Positions 54,678-63,629 of a stretch of DNA of 64,000 bases are shown piece by piece. The notes beneath the pieces are model-generated. The model ran no database searches. It was not told where the DNA came from and saw nothing but the letters and a program-made list of their open reading frames with translations. The first letter of the stretch is position 1. Each line of letters starts with the position of its first letter. Origin of the DNA: Cupriavidus basilensis (GTDB lineage Bacteria; Pseudomonadota; Gammaproteobacteria; Burkholderiales; Burkholderiaceae); the NCBI RefSeq assembly GCF_000832305.1, contig NZ_CP010537.1:3596001-3660000 (forward strand), given 5' to 3'. The translations under genes and the position numbers were made by a program.

Positions 54678-55814
54678 ATGCAAATCGCCGCACTCAGGGC
54701 ATCCGCGCCGCCATCGATGACGGTGCCGCTCAGTTCCCTCCCGCCAGGCGCGCCGGGCGCCGATGTCGCCCAGCCGCCCACGCGCCACACCATTTCCGTG
54801 CTGCAGCTGCACCAGATCGTGCAAGGCGCACGCCGCCTTGGCTGCGACATCGACGCCCTGCTGCGCCGCGCCGCCATTTCGCCCGCGTTGCTGCAGTCGC
54901 CCAACGCGCGCGTGAGCGAGGACCAGTTTGCCGCGCTGATGCGCTCGATGCGGCGCGTCACGCGCGATGAGTTCTGGGGCTTGCTTAGCCGGCCGGTGGC
55001 GCCGGGGGTGTTCGCCCAGGCCTGCCATGCGTTGATCCACTGCGCCACGCTGGAAGACGCCATGCGCGCCGGGTTGAACCTATATCGCCTGCACCTGGTC
55101 GATTTCGTGCCTCGGCTGCAACAGCGCGACGGCCGCGCCACCCTGCTCCTGCTGCCGCGCGCGCCCGCCACGGCGTGCCGCCAGTACGCGCAATCCACTT
55201 TCGCCTTCCAGGCTTACGGGGTGGCCAACTGGCTGGTGGCGCAGCGCATTCCCCTCGCTGGCGTCGACCTGGCCGCGCGCGCGCCGGAACCAGCGCGCGG
55301 GCCAGCGCGGCTCACCGACACCGAACGGGTCTTCAACACCCAGGTCCGCTATGGCCAGCCGCACACTGCCCTGCACTTCGACGCGAGCTGGCTGCGCCTG
55401 CCCGTGGTCCAGGACGCCAGCAGCCTGCAAGCCTTCCTGAACGACACGCCGCGCAACCTGCTCACCCGCTACCGCGACGACTCTTGCCTCGCCGAGCGCA
55501 TCCGGCGTCATCTGCGCTGCCACCTCGACGACGAACTGCCCTCACTGGAACAAATGGCCGGGGCCCTGCGCCTGACGCCGCAAACCCTGCGCCGCCGCCT
55601 GCGCGACGAAGGCCGCGGCTACCAGAGCATCAAGGACAGCCTGCGCCGCGACGCGGCCATCGCCTTGCTGGAACACACGGACCTTGCACTGCAGCAGGTG
55701 GCGCTGCGCGTGGGGTTTTCAGAACCCAGCACATTCCATCGCGCGTTCAAGAAATGGACGGGAGTGGCGCCCGGGGAGTACCGGCAGCGGCAGATGATGG
55801 AGTCCGCGGCCTGA
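54678..55814 (+). CDS. AraC-family transcriptional regulator with Arabinose_bd-like sensor
   Basis: 378 aa from ATG 54678, with GAGGAGACA upstream. The N-terminal 200 residues resemble the AraC-type sensor of OruR/ArgR-like regulators (LHQIVQGARRLGCDIDALLRR and ALIHCATLEDAMRAGLNLYR). The C-terminal helix-turn-helix pair is LEQMAGALRLTPQTLRRRLRDEG and LQQVALRVGFSEPSTFHRAF. It is divergent from the Bug-headed operon and likely controls it. A longer frame to 54477 would overlap the promoter. Confidence 0.9.
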   Translation: MQIAALRASAPPSMTVPLSSLPPGAPGADVAQPPTRHTISVLQLHQIVQGARRLGCDIDALLRRAAISPALLQSPNARVSEDQFAALMRSMRRVTRDEFWGLLSRPVAPGVFAQACHALIHCATLEDAMRAGLNLYRLHLVDFVPRLQQRDGRATLLLLPRAPATACRQYAQSTFAFQAYGVANWLVAQRIPLAGVDLAARAPEPARGPARLTDTERVFNTQVRYGQPHTALHFDASWLRLPVVQDASSLQAFLNDTPRNLLTRYRDDSCLAERIRRHLRCHLDDELPSLEQMAGALRLTPQTLRRRLRDEGRGYQSIKDSLRRDAAIALLEHTDLALQQVALRVGFSEPSTFHRAFKKWTGVAPGEYRQRQMMESAA

Positions 55815-55960
55815 GTGCCTGGACGCGGCGGACGAAGCGGAAGTTGAAGACCCCGTCGAGTCGCCGGTGAGCGCTCGGGTCGGCGGGATCCGTGTGACGC
55901 AGGGAGATTGCGCCGCTACCGCGGCGCAACAAATCACGAATCAAAAATCCCCTGGCATGC

Positions 55961-56395
55961 TCAGCGAAACACCACCACAGGAATATCGCTATGCGTCAGC
56001 ACCTTCTGGGTCTCGCTGCCCAGCAGCAGGCCGCTGATGCCGCGCCGCCCGTGCGACGCCATGAAGATCACGTCGCAGCCGAGTTCCTTCGCCATGCCGA
56101 TGATGCCGCGATAAGGCGCCGCCGCGGTGGACGTGGCTCCCATGCACGGCACGCCGGCCAGCGCCGCGGCCGCCTCCACCTTCGCCAGTTCCTCGCGCGC
56201 CGCCGCTTCGATGCGATGCTCGAAGACCGATTTCTTCTCGTGGCCCGCGTCGCTGGACATCAGGAACGGATACTCCTCAAGGCACATGTACGGAGTCAGC
56301 TTGGCGCCGGTCGTCCGCGCGAACTCGATGGCTGCCGGGAATGCCTTGCTCGAGAGTTCCGAGCCGTCGATGGGGAGCAGGATGTGTTTGAACAT
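55961..56395 (-). CDS. Universal stress protein (UspA family)
   Basis: 144 aa. MFKHILLPIDGSELSSKAF is the usual N-terminus, with Asp10 near the nucleotide. The nucleotide-binding loop reads MASHGRRGISGLLLGS, where the first glycine of G-2x-G-9x-GS is alanine; many proteobacterial homologues share this. SDIPVVVFR ends the protein. Such proteins are induced by stress and often bind ATP. It is preceded on the same strand by the small YdcH-type gene 36 bp upstream, so the two may share one transcript. Confidence 0.9.
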   Translation of the reverse strand: MFKHILLPIDGSELSSKAFPAAIEFARTTGAKLTPYMCLEEYPFLMSSDAGHEKKSVFEHRIEAAAREELAKVEAAAALAGVPCMGATSTAAAPYRGIIGMAKELGCDVIFMASHGRRGISGLLLGSETQKVLTHSDIPVVVFR

Positions 56396-56431
56396 GGGAT
56401 GGCCTTTCGATTGGCGGATTTGAAATTGGCT

Positions 56432-56650
56432 TCAGGAAGCCGAGACCTTGCGCAGGATGACGTAGAGCTGGTCCTTCAGGAGCAGCTTTTCCTTCTTGAG
56501 GATCTCGATGGCGGTGCCATCTGCGGGAACCGTGCCCGCCTCCATGTTCTTGATCTCATGGTCCAGTTCGTTGTGGCGGGTGAACAGCCGCGCAAAGTGG
56601 GCGTCCTGGGTCTTGAGGATGGATATCTGATCGCGGAATTCAGGAAACAT
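56432..56650 (-). CDS. YdcH-family small coiled-coil protein (DUF465)
   Basis: 72 aa from ATG 56650 (MFPEFRDQISILKTQDAHFA), with AAGGTGAGG upstream. It is a two-helix coiled-coil: HNELDHEIKNMEAG then AIEILKKEKLLLKDQLYVIL. The family occurs widely in proteobacteria, often as short polyhelical or cell-envelope-linked proteins; the function is not established. It is followed by the universal stress protein gene on the same strand. Confidence 0.85.
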   Translation of the reverse strand: MFPEFRDQISILKTQDAHFARLFTRHNELDHEIKNMEAGTVPADGTAIEILKKEKLLLKDQLYVILRKVSAS

Positions 56651-57260
56651 GGGCCTCACCTTGGGTTGGGTTGAAAGGCTGGGGAGTTCAAGGACATTGT
56701 GCCGGTAAGCAGGCACGCGAGACTTGATATGGATCATGTCCGGTAGGCTCGGAACCCAGCAGGGGCATCGCTTGTTCGATCTGAAAAAAAGAAACCAGCC
56801 TCGAACCATGAGCAGAAAGATGCACGCGACTCCACGGGAGATTGCAAGTTGTCGGAAATAACCAATAGTGCGGAGGTGCCTTGCCTTTTTTTATACCGAG
56901 CTTTCACCCCAAGGCCGACAAGGAAATGTGCTCAGTGTCGTCCTGATCTGGCGCCCCGCCGCGCGCATGACCCGGCGCCTCAAGGGCGCAATGATCGCCA
57001 AGGGCATCCCGAATGACCTCGGGGTCGTCTCCGACAAAGCGCGATACCAGCGCAAGGCGTTTGTAGCCGCCGCACTGTCGTGGGAGCCACGAGACAGCCA
57101 GCAGCTGATTTGCGGGCTGCTGCTGGCTATCGCGGTCTCGGCGGTCAAGATAGGCCTGATGCTGTTCGGGTCCTGACGGCTGGCTGGCGTGAGCGCGGCC
57201 AAGGCGGTACGCGTAGCCCCGGTTACTGCATGAGCGTAACGCATACCGCCGGCACCAGCC
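56651..57260. other. 610-bp stretch with at most one small gene
   Basis: It begins with the leader of the YdcH-type gene. The only candidate is a small plus-strand frame ending at 57176 with one hydrophobic segment, listed separately at low confidence. No palindrome or RNA gene is recognised. Confidence 0.45.
56967..57176 (+). CDS. Possible small single-membrane-segment protein, 69 aa
   Basis: The frame opens at 56868 and again at ATG 56967 (MTRRLKGAMIAKGIPNDLGV). The C-terminus ICGLLLAIAVSAVKIGLMLF could span the membrane once. Neither start has a clear ribosome site, and an antisense frame of similar size exists, so this may be chance. Confidence 0.3.
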   Translation: MTRRLKGAMIAKGIPNDLGVVSDKARYQRKAFVAAALSWEPRDSQQLICGLLLAIAVSAVKIGLMLFGS

Positions 57261-58505
57261 TCAGATCACCCCTTGTTCGCGCAGCGCCTCGATCCGCCCT
57301 GCCGATATCCCCAGCACCTCGCCCAGCACCGATTCGGTGTGCTCCCCCAACCGCGGCGGCGCCGCGTCGTAGCGCACCGGCGTGGCCGAAAGCCGCAGCG
57401 GGCTCTTCACCGTGGGACAAACCCCGCCATCGCTGCGCACCATATCCACCTGCAGTTCACGGTACCTGACCTGCGGGTCTTCGAGCACCTGGGCGTAGTC
57501 ATTGATGGGCCCACAAGGAATGCCCTCGCGCTCCAGCGCCTGCACCCAATGCGCGGTCGTGCCCGTGCGCATATGGGCCTCCAGCAGCGGCACCAGCACA
57601 TCGCGATTGACGATGCGGCCGGTGCCGGTGGTGAAGCGTTCGTCCGTGGCAAGGTCCGGACGCGCCACGCCCCGGCAGTACCCTTGCCATTGCCCGTCGT
57701 TGCCTGCGGCCACGATCATGTAGCCGTCCGCCGTGGCAAAGACGTGGTACGGCACCATATTGGCGTGGGCATTGCCAAAGCGCTGGGGCGTCTTGCCGGT
57801 GACCTTCTGCGCGAGGATAGGCGTGGCGCCCACCGCTACCACCGCATCGAGCAGCGCCATGTCGATGCACTGGCCTTCGCCGGTACGCTCGGCATGGCGC
57901 AGCGCCGCCAGCACAGCGACGGTGGCGTACATGCCGGTGAGCATGTCGACCACGGCCACGCCGACCTTCTGCGGGCCGCCGCCGGGCAGGTCATCGCGTT
58001 CGCCGGTGATGCTCATCAGCCCGCCGATGCCCTGGAAGATGAAGTCGTAGCCAGGCTTGTGCGCGCTCGGGCCTTCCTGGCCGTAGCCGGTGATGGAGCA
58101 GTAGACCAGCGCGGGGTTGATGGCCTTGAGGCTGTCGTAGTCAAGCCCGTAGCGCTTCAGGTCTCCAACCTTGTAGTTCTCCAGCACGATCTGCGATTTC
58201 GCCGCCAGATCACGCACGATGGCCTGGCCTTGCGGGCTGGCGATATCCAGCGTGACCGAGCGCTTGCCACGGTTGGCGCCGGCGTAGTAGGTGGCATCGC
58301 GGGAAGGATTGCCTGCGCCGTCGGGCAGCCACGGCGGGCCCCAGGAGCGGGTGTCGTCGCCCACGCCGGGACGCTCCACCTTGATGACCTCGGCGCCGAG
58401 GTCGGCCAGGTTTTGCGCGCACCACGGGCCGGCCAGGATGCGCGAAAGGTCCAGCACGCGTACGCCGTCGAGCGCGCTCTTCATGGTTGTTGCCGTTGTT
58501 GTCAT
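57261..58505 (-). CDS. CaiB/BaiF-family class III CoA-transferase
   Basis: 414 aa from ATG 58505, whose ATGA overlaps the MaoC-type gene stop and so implies coupled translation; a second start at 58484 (MKSALDGVRVL) lacks a ribosome site. Asp154 in GYDFIFQGIGG matches the catalytic aspartate. GAEVIKVERPGVGDDTRSWG is the CoA-loop region. It transfers CoA from a donor thioester to a carboxylic acid. It is the last gene of the minus-strand operon Bug-Bug-SDR-MaoC-CaiB and probably activates the compound bound by the receptors. Confidence 0.92.
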   Translation of the reverse strand: MTTTATTMKSALDGVRVLDLSRILAGPWCAQNLADLGAEVIKVERPGVGDDTRSWGPPWLPDGAGNPSRDATYYAGANRGKRSVTLDIASPQGQAIVRDLAAKSQIVLENYKVGDLKRYGLDYDSLKAINPALVYCSITGYGQEGPSAHKPGYDFIFQGIGGLMSITGERDDLPGGGPQKVGVAVVDMLTGMYATVAVLAALRHAERTGEGQCIDMALLDAVVAVGATPILAQKVTGKTPQRFGNAHANMVPYHVFATADGYMIVAAGNDGQWQGYCRGVARPDLATDERFTTGTGRIVNRDVLVPLLEAHMRTGTTAHWVQALEREGIPCGPINDYAQVLEDPQVRYRELQVDMVRSDGGVCPTVKSPLRLSATPVRYDAAPPRLGEHTESVLGEVLGISAGRIEALREQGVI

Positions 58506-59365
58506 GTACGGAACTCCGCTACGCCGTTGCTGAGCACGGTCACGTCGCGCGCGGGCACGCGGGCGTCGAACAGCACGCGGGCGCCACCTTCGCGCCACAT
58601 GCGCACTTCGAGGGTTTCGCCGGGAAATACCGGGCGGGAAAAACGCACATTGAGTTCGAGCAGCTGATCGCCATCGCCGTTGGCAAAGGTATCGACCAGC
58701 GCACGCGCCGCCACGCCATAGGTGCACAGGCCGTGCAGGATGGGCGCGTCGAAGCCCGCCGCGCGCGCCACCTCCGGATCGGCATGCAGCGGATTGGGGT
58801 CGGCATTGAGGCGGTACAACAACGCGGCCTGCGGCATGATCGCCAGGCTGCGAACCGCGTCCGGCGCGCGGGCCGGCGCCGCCAGCAGTGCTTCGGGCGC
58901 GGTATCGCCCTGGCCAAAGCCGCCATCGGCGCGGCAGAAGGTGGTGTGGTTCACGGTGGCCAGTTCGGCACCGGTGGCCGCGTCCACCAGCGTGCGCTCC
59001 ACGATCACGAGCGCGCCCTTGTCGGCCCCCTTGTCGATGACATGGGTCACCCGCGCACGCGCACGCACGGTGCCGGACACCGGCAGCGGACGGTGCAGGC
59101 GCAGTCGCTGCTCGCCGTGGACGATGCGCACCCAGTCGATGCCGCTCGCCGGGTCCTGCATCCAGAAGCCGGGATAGGCCAGCACCACGGCCTGCGTGGG
59201 AAAGGCCTTGAGTTGCGCTTCATAGACGTAGCGCAGCTGGCGCGGATCGGTGGGCTGCTCGCCCAGGCCAAGACCCAGCGCGTAGAGGATGGAATCCTTC
59301 TCGCCGTAGGTCTGCGTGACCTGCGGAAAGTCCCAGTTCTTGATGCGGTTGTAGTCGAGCGGCAT
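58502..59365 (-). CDS. MaoC-like double-hotdog enoyl-CoA hydratase
   Basis: 287 aa, the length of a two-repeat hotdog hydratase. The C-terminal repeat contains ADPNPLHADPEVARAAGFDAPILHGLCTYG, the hydratase-2 motif with Asp and His in the active-site loop. The N-terminal repeat is degenerate (YEAQLKAFPTQAVVLAYPGFW). This is the architecture of eukaryotic MFE-2 hydratase 2 and of steroid- or fatty-acid-degrading bacterial homologues. It hydrates 2-enoyl-CoA to 3R-hydroxyacyl-CoA. It starts 4 bp after the SDR stop. Confidence 0.9.
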   Translation of the reverse strand: MPLDYNRIKNWDFPQVTQTYGEKDSILYALGLGLGEQPTDPRQLRYVYEAQLKAFPTQAVVLAYPGFWMQDPASGIDWVRIVHGEQRLRLHRPLPVSGTVRARARVTHVIDKGADKGALVIVERTLVDAATGAELATVNHTTFCRADGGFGQGDTAPEALLAAPARAPDAVRSLAIMPQAALLYRLNADPNPLHADPEVARAAGFDAPILHGLCTYGVAARALVDTFANGDGDQLLELNVRFSRPVFPGETLEVRMWREGGARVLFDARVPARDVTVLSNGVAEFRT

Positions 59366-59369
59366 GGCG

Positions 59370-60284
59370 TCAGATCGGGTCCCAGCTGATCACGTCGGGC
59401 GAGCGCTCGAGCTTGAAGAAGCTGTTGCGCATGGCGGGGATGGCGATCTCGGCAATGGATTCCGGCGTCCAGCCTTCGCTCATGTGGACCGAGCGCACCG
59501 GGCGCGGCTGGCTCATCAGCATGATCTCGTTGGCGCGCACGGCAAAAATCTGCGCGTTGACTTCATGCGCGGCATCGCTGGCGAGGAAGGCGGCCATCGG
59601 CGCGACCTTGTTGGCTTCCATCTTTTGCAACTTGGCGACGCGCGCCTTTTCTTCCGGGGTCTCGGAGGGGATGGAGCTGGTCATGCGGCTCCAGGCGAAC
59701 GGCGCGATGCAGTTCGAGCGCACGTTGAAGCGGGCCATGTCCAGGGCGATCGACTTCGACAGCGCGGCAATGCCAAGCTTGGCAGCCGAGTAGTTGGCCT
59801 GGCCCAGGTTGCCGATCAGGCCGGAGGTGGAGGTCATGTGCACGTAGGCGCCGCTCTCCTGGTCCTTGAAGTGGTTGGCGGCGGCGCGGCTGACAAAGAA
59901 CGTGCCGTTGAGGTGGACGTCGATCACCGAGCGCCATTCCTCCTCGTTCATCTTGAAGAACATGCGGTCGCGCAGGTTGCCGGCGTTGTTGACCACGGCA
60001 TCGATGCGGCCGAAGTTGTCGATCGCGCATTGCACGATCGCATTGGCGCCCTGCCAGCTCGATACGCTGTCGGTGTTGGCTACCGCGATGCCGCCGGCGG
60101 CGACGATCTCGTCGACTACGCGCTGCGCGGGGCCGGCATCGCCGCCTTCGCCGGTGAGCGATACGCCGATGTCGTTGACCACCACCTTGGCGCCGGCCTT
60201 GGCCAGTTCCAGCGCTACGCCGCGCCCGATGCCGCCACCCGCGCCGGTCACCAGCGCTACCTTGCCTGCCATCACTCCACTCAT
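59370..60284 (-). CDS. Short-chain dehydrogenase, MFE-2-type 3R-hydroxyacyl-CoA dehydrogenase
   Basis: 304 aa from ATG 60284, 7 nt after GGAG; the earlier ATG at 60290 is too close. The SDR marks are ALVTGAGGGIGRGVALEL, NNAGNLRDRMFFKM, and catalytic YSAAKLGI. The insertion GVSLTGEGGDAGPAQRVVDE and the long C-terminal part are typical of the dehydrogenase domain of peroxisomal MFE-2 proteins. With the hydratase 2 next to it, the pair reproduces MFE-2 in two genes and would oxidise 3R-hydroxyacyl-CoA. Confidence 0.92.
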   Translation of the reverse strand: MSGVMAGKVALVTGAGGGIGRGVALELAKAGAKVVVNDIGVSLTGEGGDAGPAQRVVDEIVAAGGIAVANTDSVSSWQGANAIVQCAIDNFGRIDAVVNNAGNLRDRMFFKMNEEEWRSVIDVHLNGTFFVSRAAANHFKDQESGAYVHMTSTSGLIGNLGQANYSAAKLGIAALSKSIALDMARFNVRSNCIAPFAWSRMTSSIPSETPEEKARVAKLQKMEANKVAPMAAFLASDAAHEVNAQIFAVRANEIMLMSQPRPVRSVHMSEGWTPESIAEIAIPAMRNSFFKLERSPDVISWDPI

Positions 60285-60372
60285 GTTCATACTCCTGTCT
60301 ACACGTTTGCTTGCTCGGCGGCCTGGCACGCGCCAGGCCGGATATGGGTTGATCTCTTTTGGTTGAGACCTC

Positions 60373-61374
60373 TTATTCCAGGCGTGCGCCCGAGTCCTTC
60401 ACGACCTTGCTCCAGCGCGTGATCTCGGCATCGATATGCGCGCCCAGCGCCGCCGGCGTGGAACCCACCGGCTCATAGCCGTTGGATGCCAGGTTCGCGC
60501 GCAGCTCGGGCTGGGTCAACACAGCCGCGATTTCCTTGCTAAGCCGCTCGACAATGGCGCTCGGCGTGCCAGCCGGCGCCAGCACCGCGTACCAGCCATT
60601 GATGTCGAAGCCGGGAACGCCGGCCTCGGACAGCGTGGGCACGTCCGGCGCCAGCGTGGCGCGCCTGGCGCTGGTCACGGCGAGCGCCTTGAGCCGGCCG
60701 CTGCGGATATGCGGCATCGAGGTGGAAATGCTGTCGAAGGTCAGCTGCACCTCGCCGGCCAGCATGGCGTTGACCACCTGCGCGCTGCCCTTGTACGGCA
60801 CGTGGGTCATCTTGACGCCGGCCAGGCTGTCGAACAGCTCGCCGGCCAGGTGGCCCGTGTTGCCATTGCCCGCTGAGGCAAAAGTGAGCTGCCCCGGCGC
60901 GGCCTTGGCCGCGGCGATCAGCTCAGGCACGGTCCTGGCCTTCAGCGAGGGGCTGCCGGCCAGGATCAGCGGCAGGTTGGCCACCAGCGACACCGGCGCG
61001 AAATCCTTGCGGGTGTCATACGGCAGCTTGGGATAGAGGCTGGCATTGATGGCGTGCGCGGCCAGCACCATGATCAGCGTGTTGCCGTCCGGCCTGGCGC
61101 GCGCAAGCTGCTGCGAGGCAATGGTGCCGCCGGCGCCCGGCCGGTAGTCGAGCACCACGGGCTGGCCCAGCCGCTCCTGCAGCTTGGCCGCCACGGGGCG
61201 CGCCAGCAGGTCGGCGCTGCCGCCCGGCGGATAGGGAATCAGCAACTGGATCGGCTTGTTGGGCCAGGTTTCGGCCAGCGCCGAAGCGCTCGCGCCCAGC
61301 AGCCCCACCGCGAGCGGGGCGATCAGCACGGCCTGTAGCCATGACCTGCGGTGGCGCGCTTTCAGTGCTTGCAT
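60373..61374 (-). CDS. Bug/TctC-family periplasmic receptor
   Basis: 333 aa from ATG 61374 (MQALKARHRRSWLQAVLIAP), with a Sec-type signal peptide. WPNKPIQLLIPYPPGGSADL and DYRPGAGGTIASQQLARARP are the family marks. An in-frame ATG at 61479 overlaps the stop of the upstream receptor gene as ATGA; from there the frame passes through an 8-bp tandem repeat and adds 35 residues. Both starts are open. It probably binds the substrate of this operon. Confidence 0.9.
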   Translation of the reverse strand: MQALKARHRRSWLQAVLIAPLAVGLLGASASALAETWPNKPIQLLIPYPPGGSADLLARPVAAKLQERLGQPVVLDYRPGAGGTIASQQLARARPDGNTLIMVLAAHAINASLYPKLPYDTRKDFAPVSLVANLPLILAGSPSLKARTVPELIAAAKAAPGQLTFASAGNGNTGHLAGELFDSLAGVKMTHVPYKGSAQVVNAMLAGEVQLTFDSISTSMPHIRSGRLKALAVTSARRATLAPDVPTLSEAGVPGFDINGWYAVLAPAGTPSAIVERLSKEIAAVLTQPELRANLASNGYEPVGSTPAALGAHIDAEITRWSKVVKDSGARLE

Positions 61375-61396
61375 GCCTTGCCCTCTCGTTGTGTCG

Positions 61397-61452
61397 TGGT
61401 GTGGTGGTGTGGTGGTGTGGTGGTGTGGTGGTGTGGTGGTGTGGTGGTGTCG
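61397..61452. repeat. 8-bp short tandem repeat (TGGTGTGG, 6 perfect copies plus 1 imperfect)
   Basis: Perfect units start at 61397, 61405, 61413, 61421, 61429 and 61437, then an altered unit at 61445. It lies between two Bug receptor genes, 23 bp upstream of the main start of the second and inside the extended frame that begins at 61479. An 8-bp unit changes the reading frame with each copy gained or lost, so variation between strains is likely. Confidence 0.9.
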
Positions 61453-61475
61453 CGTGCCGTGCCGCGGGCCCGCCC

Positions 61476-62468
61476 TCATTGCTGTGGAATGCCGGTGTCC
61501 TTCACCACCTTGGCCCAGCGCACGCGCTCCGCGTCGATGAACCTGGCGAAATGCTCGGGCGTGTCGCCGCCCGGCACGCCGCCGAGATCGGCCAGGCGCG
61601 TCTTCACTTCAGGCTCGGCCAGGATGCCGGCCACCGTCTTTTGCAGGCGCGAGACCACCGCGGCCGGCGTGCCCGCCGGCGCCACCAGGCCGAACCATGC
61701 GGTCACCTGGAAGTCGTCGAGCCCGGCTTCCTTCATGGTGGGCACGTCGGGCAACTCGGCCACGCGCGTGGCGCTGGTCACCGCCAGCGCGCGCAGCTTG
61801 CCGGACTGGATATGCGGCAGCGAGCTGGGCAGGTTGTCCACCATCATCGTCACCTGCCCGGCGACCAGGTCGGCCACGGCCGGCGCGGCACCCTTGTAGG
61901 GCACATGGATGATGTCGATGCCGGTGCGCTTCTTGAACAGCTCGCCGGACAGGTGCACCGATTGCCCGGTCCCCGACGAGGCAAACGAGAGCTTGCCCGG
62001 CTGGGACCTGGCCAGCGCGACCAGTTCCGCCACATTGCGGGCAGGCACCTTGGCGTTGACCACCAGCACATTGGGCACCGAGACCACCATGGTGATCGGC
62101 GCGAAGTCCTCGGCACGGTAGGGAAGTTGCTTGTACAGGCCGTAGTTGATGGCATTGGGGCCGATATTGCCCATCATCAGCGTGTAGCCGTCCGGCGCGG
62201 CCTGGCGCAGTGCCTGCACGCCAACGATGCCGGCCGCGCCGGCACGGTTTTCCACCACCACGGGCTGGCCCAGCAGCTCGGAGAGGCGCTTGCCGACCAG
62301 CCGCGAGGCGATATCGGTGGTGCCTCCCGCCGCCGCGGGCACGATCAGGCGCACCGGCTTGTCCGGATAGCCGGCTGCGGCGGCGCCGCCCACGGTGGCC
62401 AAGGTAGCCACGCCCAGCATGGTGGCCACGCCCGCCAGCCTGCTTGCGCTGTAGCGCCGAACTGTCAT
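61476..62468 (-). CDS. Bug/TctC-family periplasmic receptor
   Basis: 330 aa from ATG 62468, with AGGAGG upstream. It has a signal peptide with TVRRYSASRLAGVATMLGVA, weakly twin-arginine-like. YPDKPVRLIVPAAAGGTTDI and ENRAGAAGIVGVQALRQAAP are the family marks. It is first gene of the minus-strand operon and divergent from the LysR gene (62662), with 193 bp between starts. Its TGA overlaps an ATG that could start the next receptor. Confidence 0.92.
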   Translation of the reverse strand: MTVRRYSASRLAGVATMLGVATLATVGGAAAAGYPDKPVRLIVPAAAGGTTDIASRLVGKRLSELLGQPVVVENRAGAAGIVGVQALRQAAPDGYTLMMGNIGPNAINYGLYKQLPYRAEDFAPITMVVSVPNVLVVNAKVPARNVAELVALARSQPGKLSFASSGTGQSVHLSGELFKKRTGIDIIHVPYKGAAPAVADLVAGQVTMMVDNLPSSLPHIQSGKLRALAVTSATRVAELPDVPTMKEAGLDDFQVTAWFGLVAPAGTPAAVVSRLQKTVAGILAEPEVKTRLADLGGVPGGDTPEHFARFIDAERVRWAKVVKDTGIPQQ

Positions 62469-62661
62469 GTGTCGTCCTCCTGGGTGGCTGCGCGGCGGCT
62501 CGGGTTTCGCGCCGCCTTTGCGCAAGGTAAGCCGGTAACCGCCCGCGCAATACGGACGAGCCCGCCTTTATGGTTCTCTTGCCATGCCGAATACGATAAA
62601 TTGACGGCGGGGACATTGCTATTCACGATTGACAAAAGAGGCCTTTGGCCCAGCGAAACAC

Positions 62662-63564
62662 ATGCATTACGACCTGACCGACCTGCGCCTGTTCCTCAAC
62701 GTCGGCGAGACCGAAAACCTGACCCGCGCCGCCGAGCGCAGCTTCCTCTCCCTGCCCGCCGCCAGCACCCGCATCAAGCAACTGGAAGAGGCCTTCCAGA
62801 CCCAGTTGCTGATCCGCCAGGTCAAGGGCGTGCGCCTGACGCCCGCCGGCGACGCCCTCTTGCGCCACGCGCGCGAAGTGTTCCGCGAACTGGAGTGCCT
62901 GCACTCCGACCTGCGCCCTTACGCCAAAGGCGTCAAAGGACGCGTGCGCCTGCTGGCCAACACGACCGCCACCAATTCCTTCCTCGCCACCGCGCTGTCG
63001 CGCTTCCTGGCGGAGAACCCGGATGTGGATATCGAGCTGGAGGAACAACTCTCGCAGGCCATCGTCTCGGCCATCAGCGCCGGCGCCGCGGATCTTGGCA
63101 TCGTCGCTGGCGAGGTCGCCACCAATGACCTGGAGGTCATGCAGCTCTGCAGCGACGAACTGATCGTGATCGCGCCGGTCAACCACCCGCTGCCGCAATT
63201 CACCAGCCTGCACTTTGCCGACCTGCTGGATACCTGTCGCTTCGTGGGCCTGAACCAGTTCAGCGCCATCCAGTCCTTCCTGGACCGCATCGCCAGCGGC
63301 ATGGGCAAGCGCATCAGCCTGCGCATCCAGCTGGGCAGCTTCGACGCCGTGTGCCGGATGGTGGAGGCAGGCGCGGGCATTGCCATCGTGCCCAATAGCT
63401 GCGCGCGGCGTTATGCCAGCCGCAAGGTGCTGCGGTTTATTCCGCTCGAGGATGAATGGGCCAAGCGCGATCTACGCCTGGTGCGCCGGCCGGGGCGGGA
63501 GTTGCCGCAGTTTGCCGAGACGCTGATCCAGTATCTGACGGATGCGGCGCGGGAACCGGTTTGA
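62662..63564 (+). CDS. LysR-family transcriptional regulator
   Basis: 300 aa from ATG 62662 (MHYDLTDLRLFLNVGETENL). The helix-turn-helix is FLNVGETENLTRAAERSFLSLPAASTRI. The effector domain follows, with GRVRLLANTTATNSFLA. It is divergent from the Bug-headed operon, the classic arrangement for its activator. No start earlier than 62662 has a ribosome site. The effector is unknown. Confidence 0.9.
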   Translation: MHYDLTDLRLFLNVGETENLTRAAERSFLSLPAASTRIKQLEEAFQTQLLIRQVKGVRLTPAGDALLRHAREVFRELECLHSDLRPYAKGVKGRVRLLANTTATNSFLATALSRFLAENPDVDIELEEQLSQAIVSAISAGAADLGIVAGEVATNDLEVMQLCSDELIVIAPVNHPLPQFTSLHFADLLDTCRFVGLNQFSAIQSFLDRIASGMGKRISLRIQLGSFDAVCRMVEAGAGIAIVPNSCARRYASRKVLRFIPLEDEWAKRDLRLVRRPGRELPQFAETLIQYLTDAAREPV

Positions 63565-63613
63565 GCGCGAATCCCGGCCAGGCTGCGGGTGGTCATTCCG
63601 CGAAATGGACGCC

Positions 63614-63629
63614 AGACCGAATTCGGTCT
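63614..63629. promoter_or_regulatory. 16-bp perfect palindrome, likely toxin-antitoxin operator
   Basis: AGACCGAATTCGGTCT reads the same on both strands and lies 37 bp before the antitoxin GTG. TTCGGT half-sites follow at about 63633 and 63641. Antitoxins of this class bind such palindromes to repress their own operon. Confidence 0.7.

Noticed and set aside
61397..61452. CRISPR or iteron origin
   Set aside because: The 8-bp contiguous units have no spacers, and no replication gene lies nearby.
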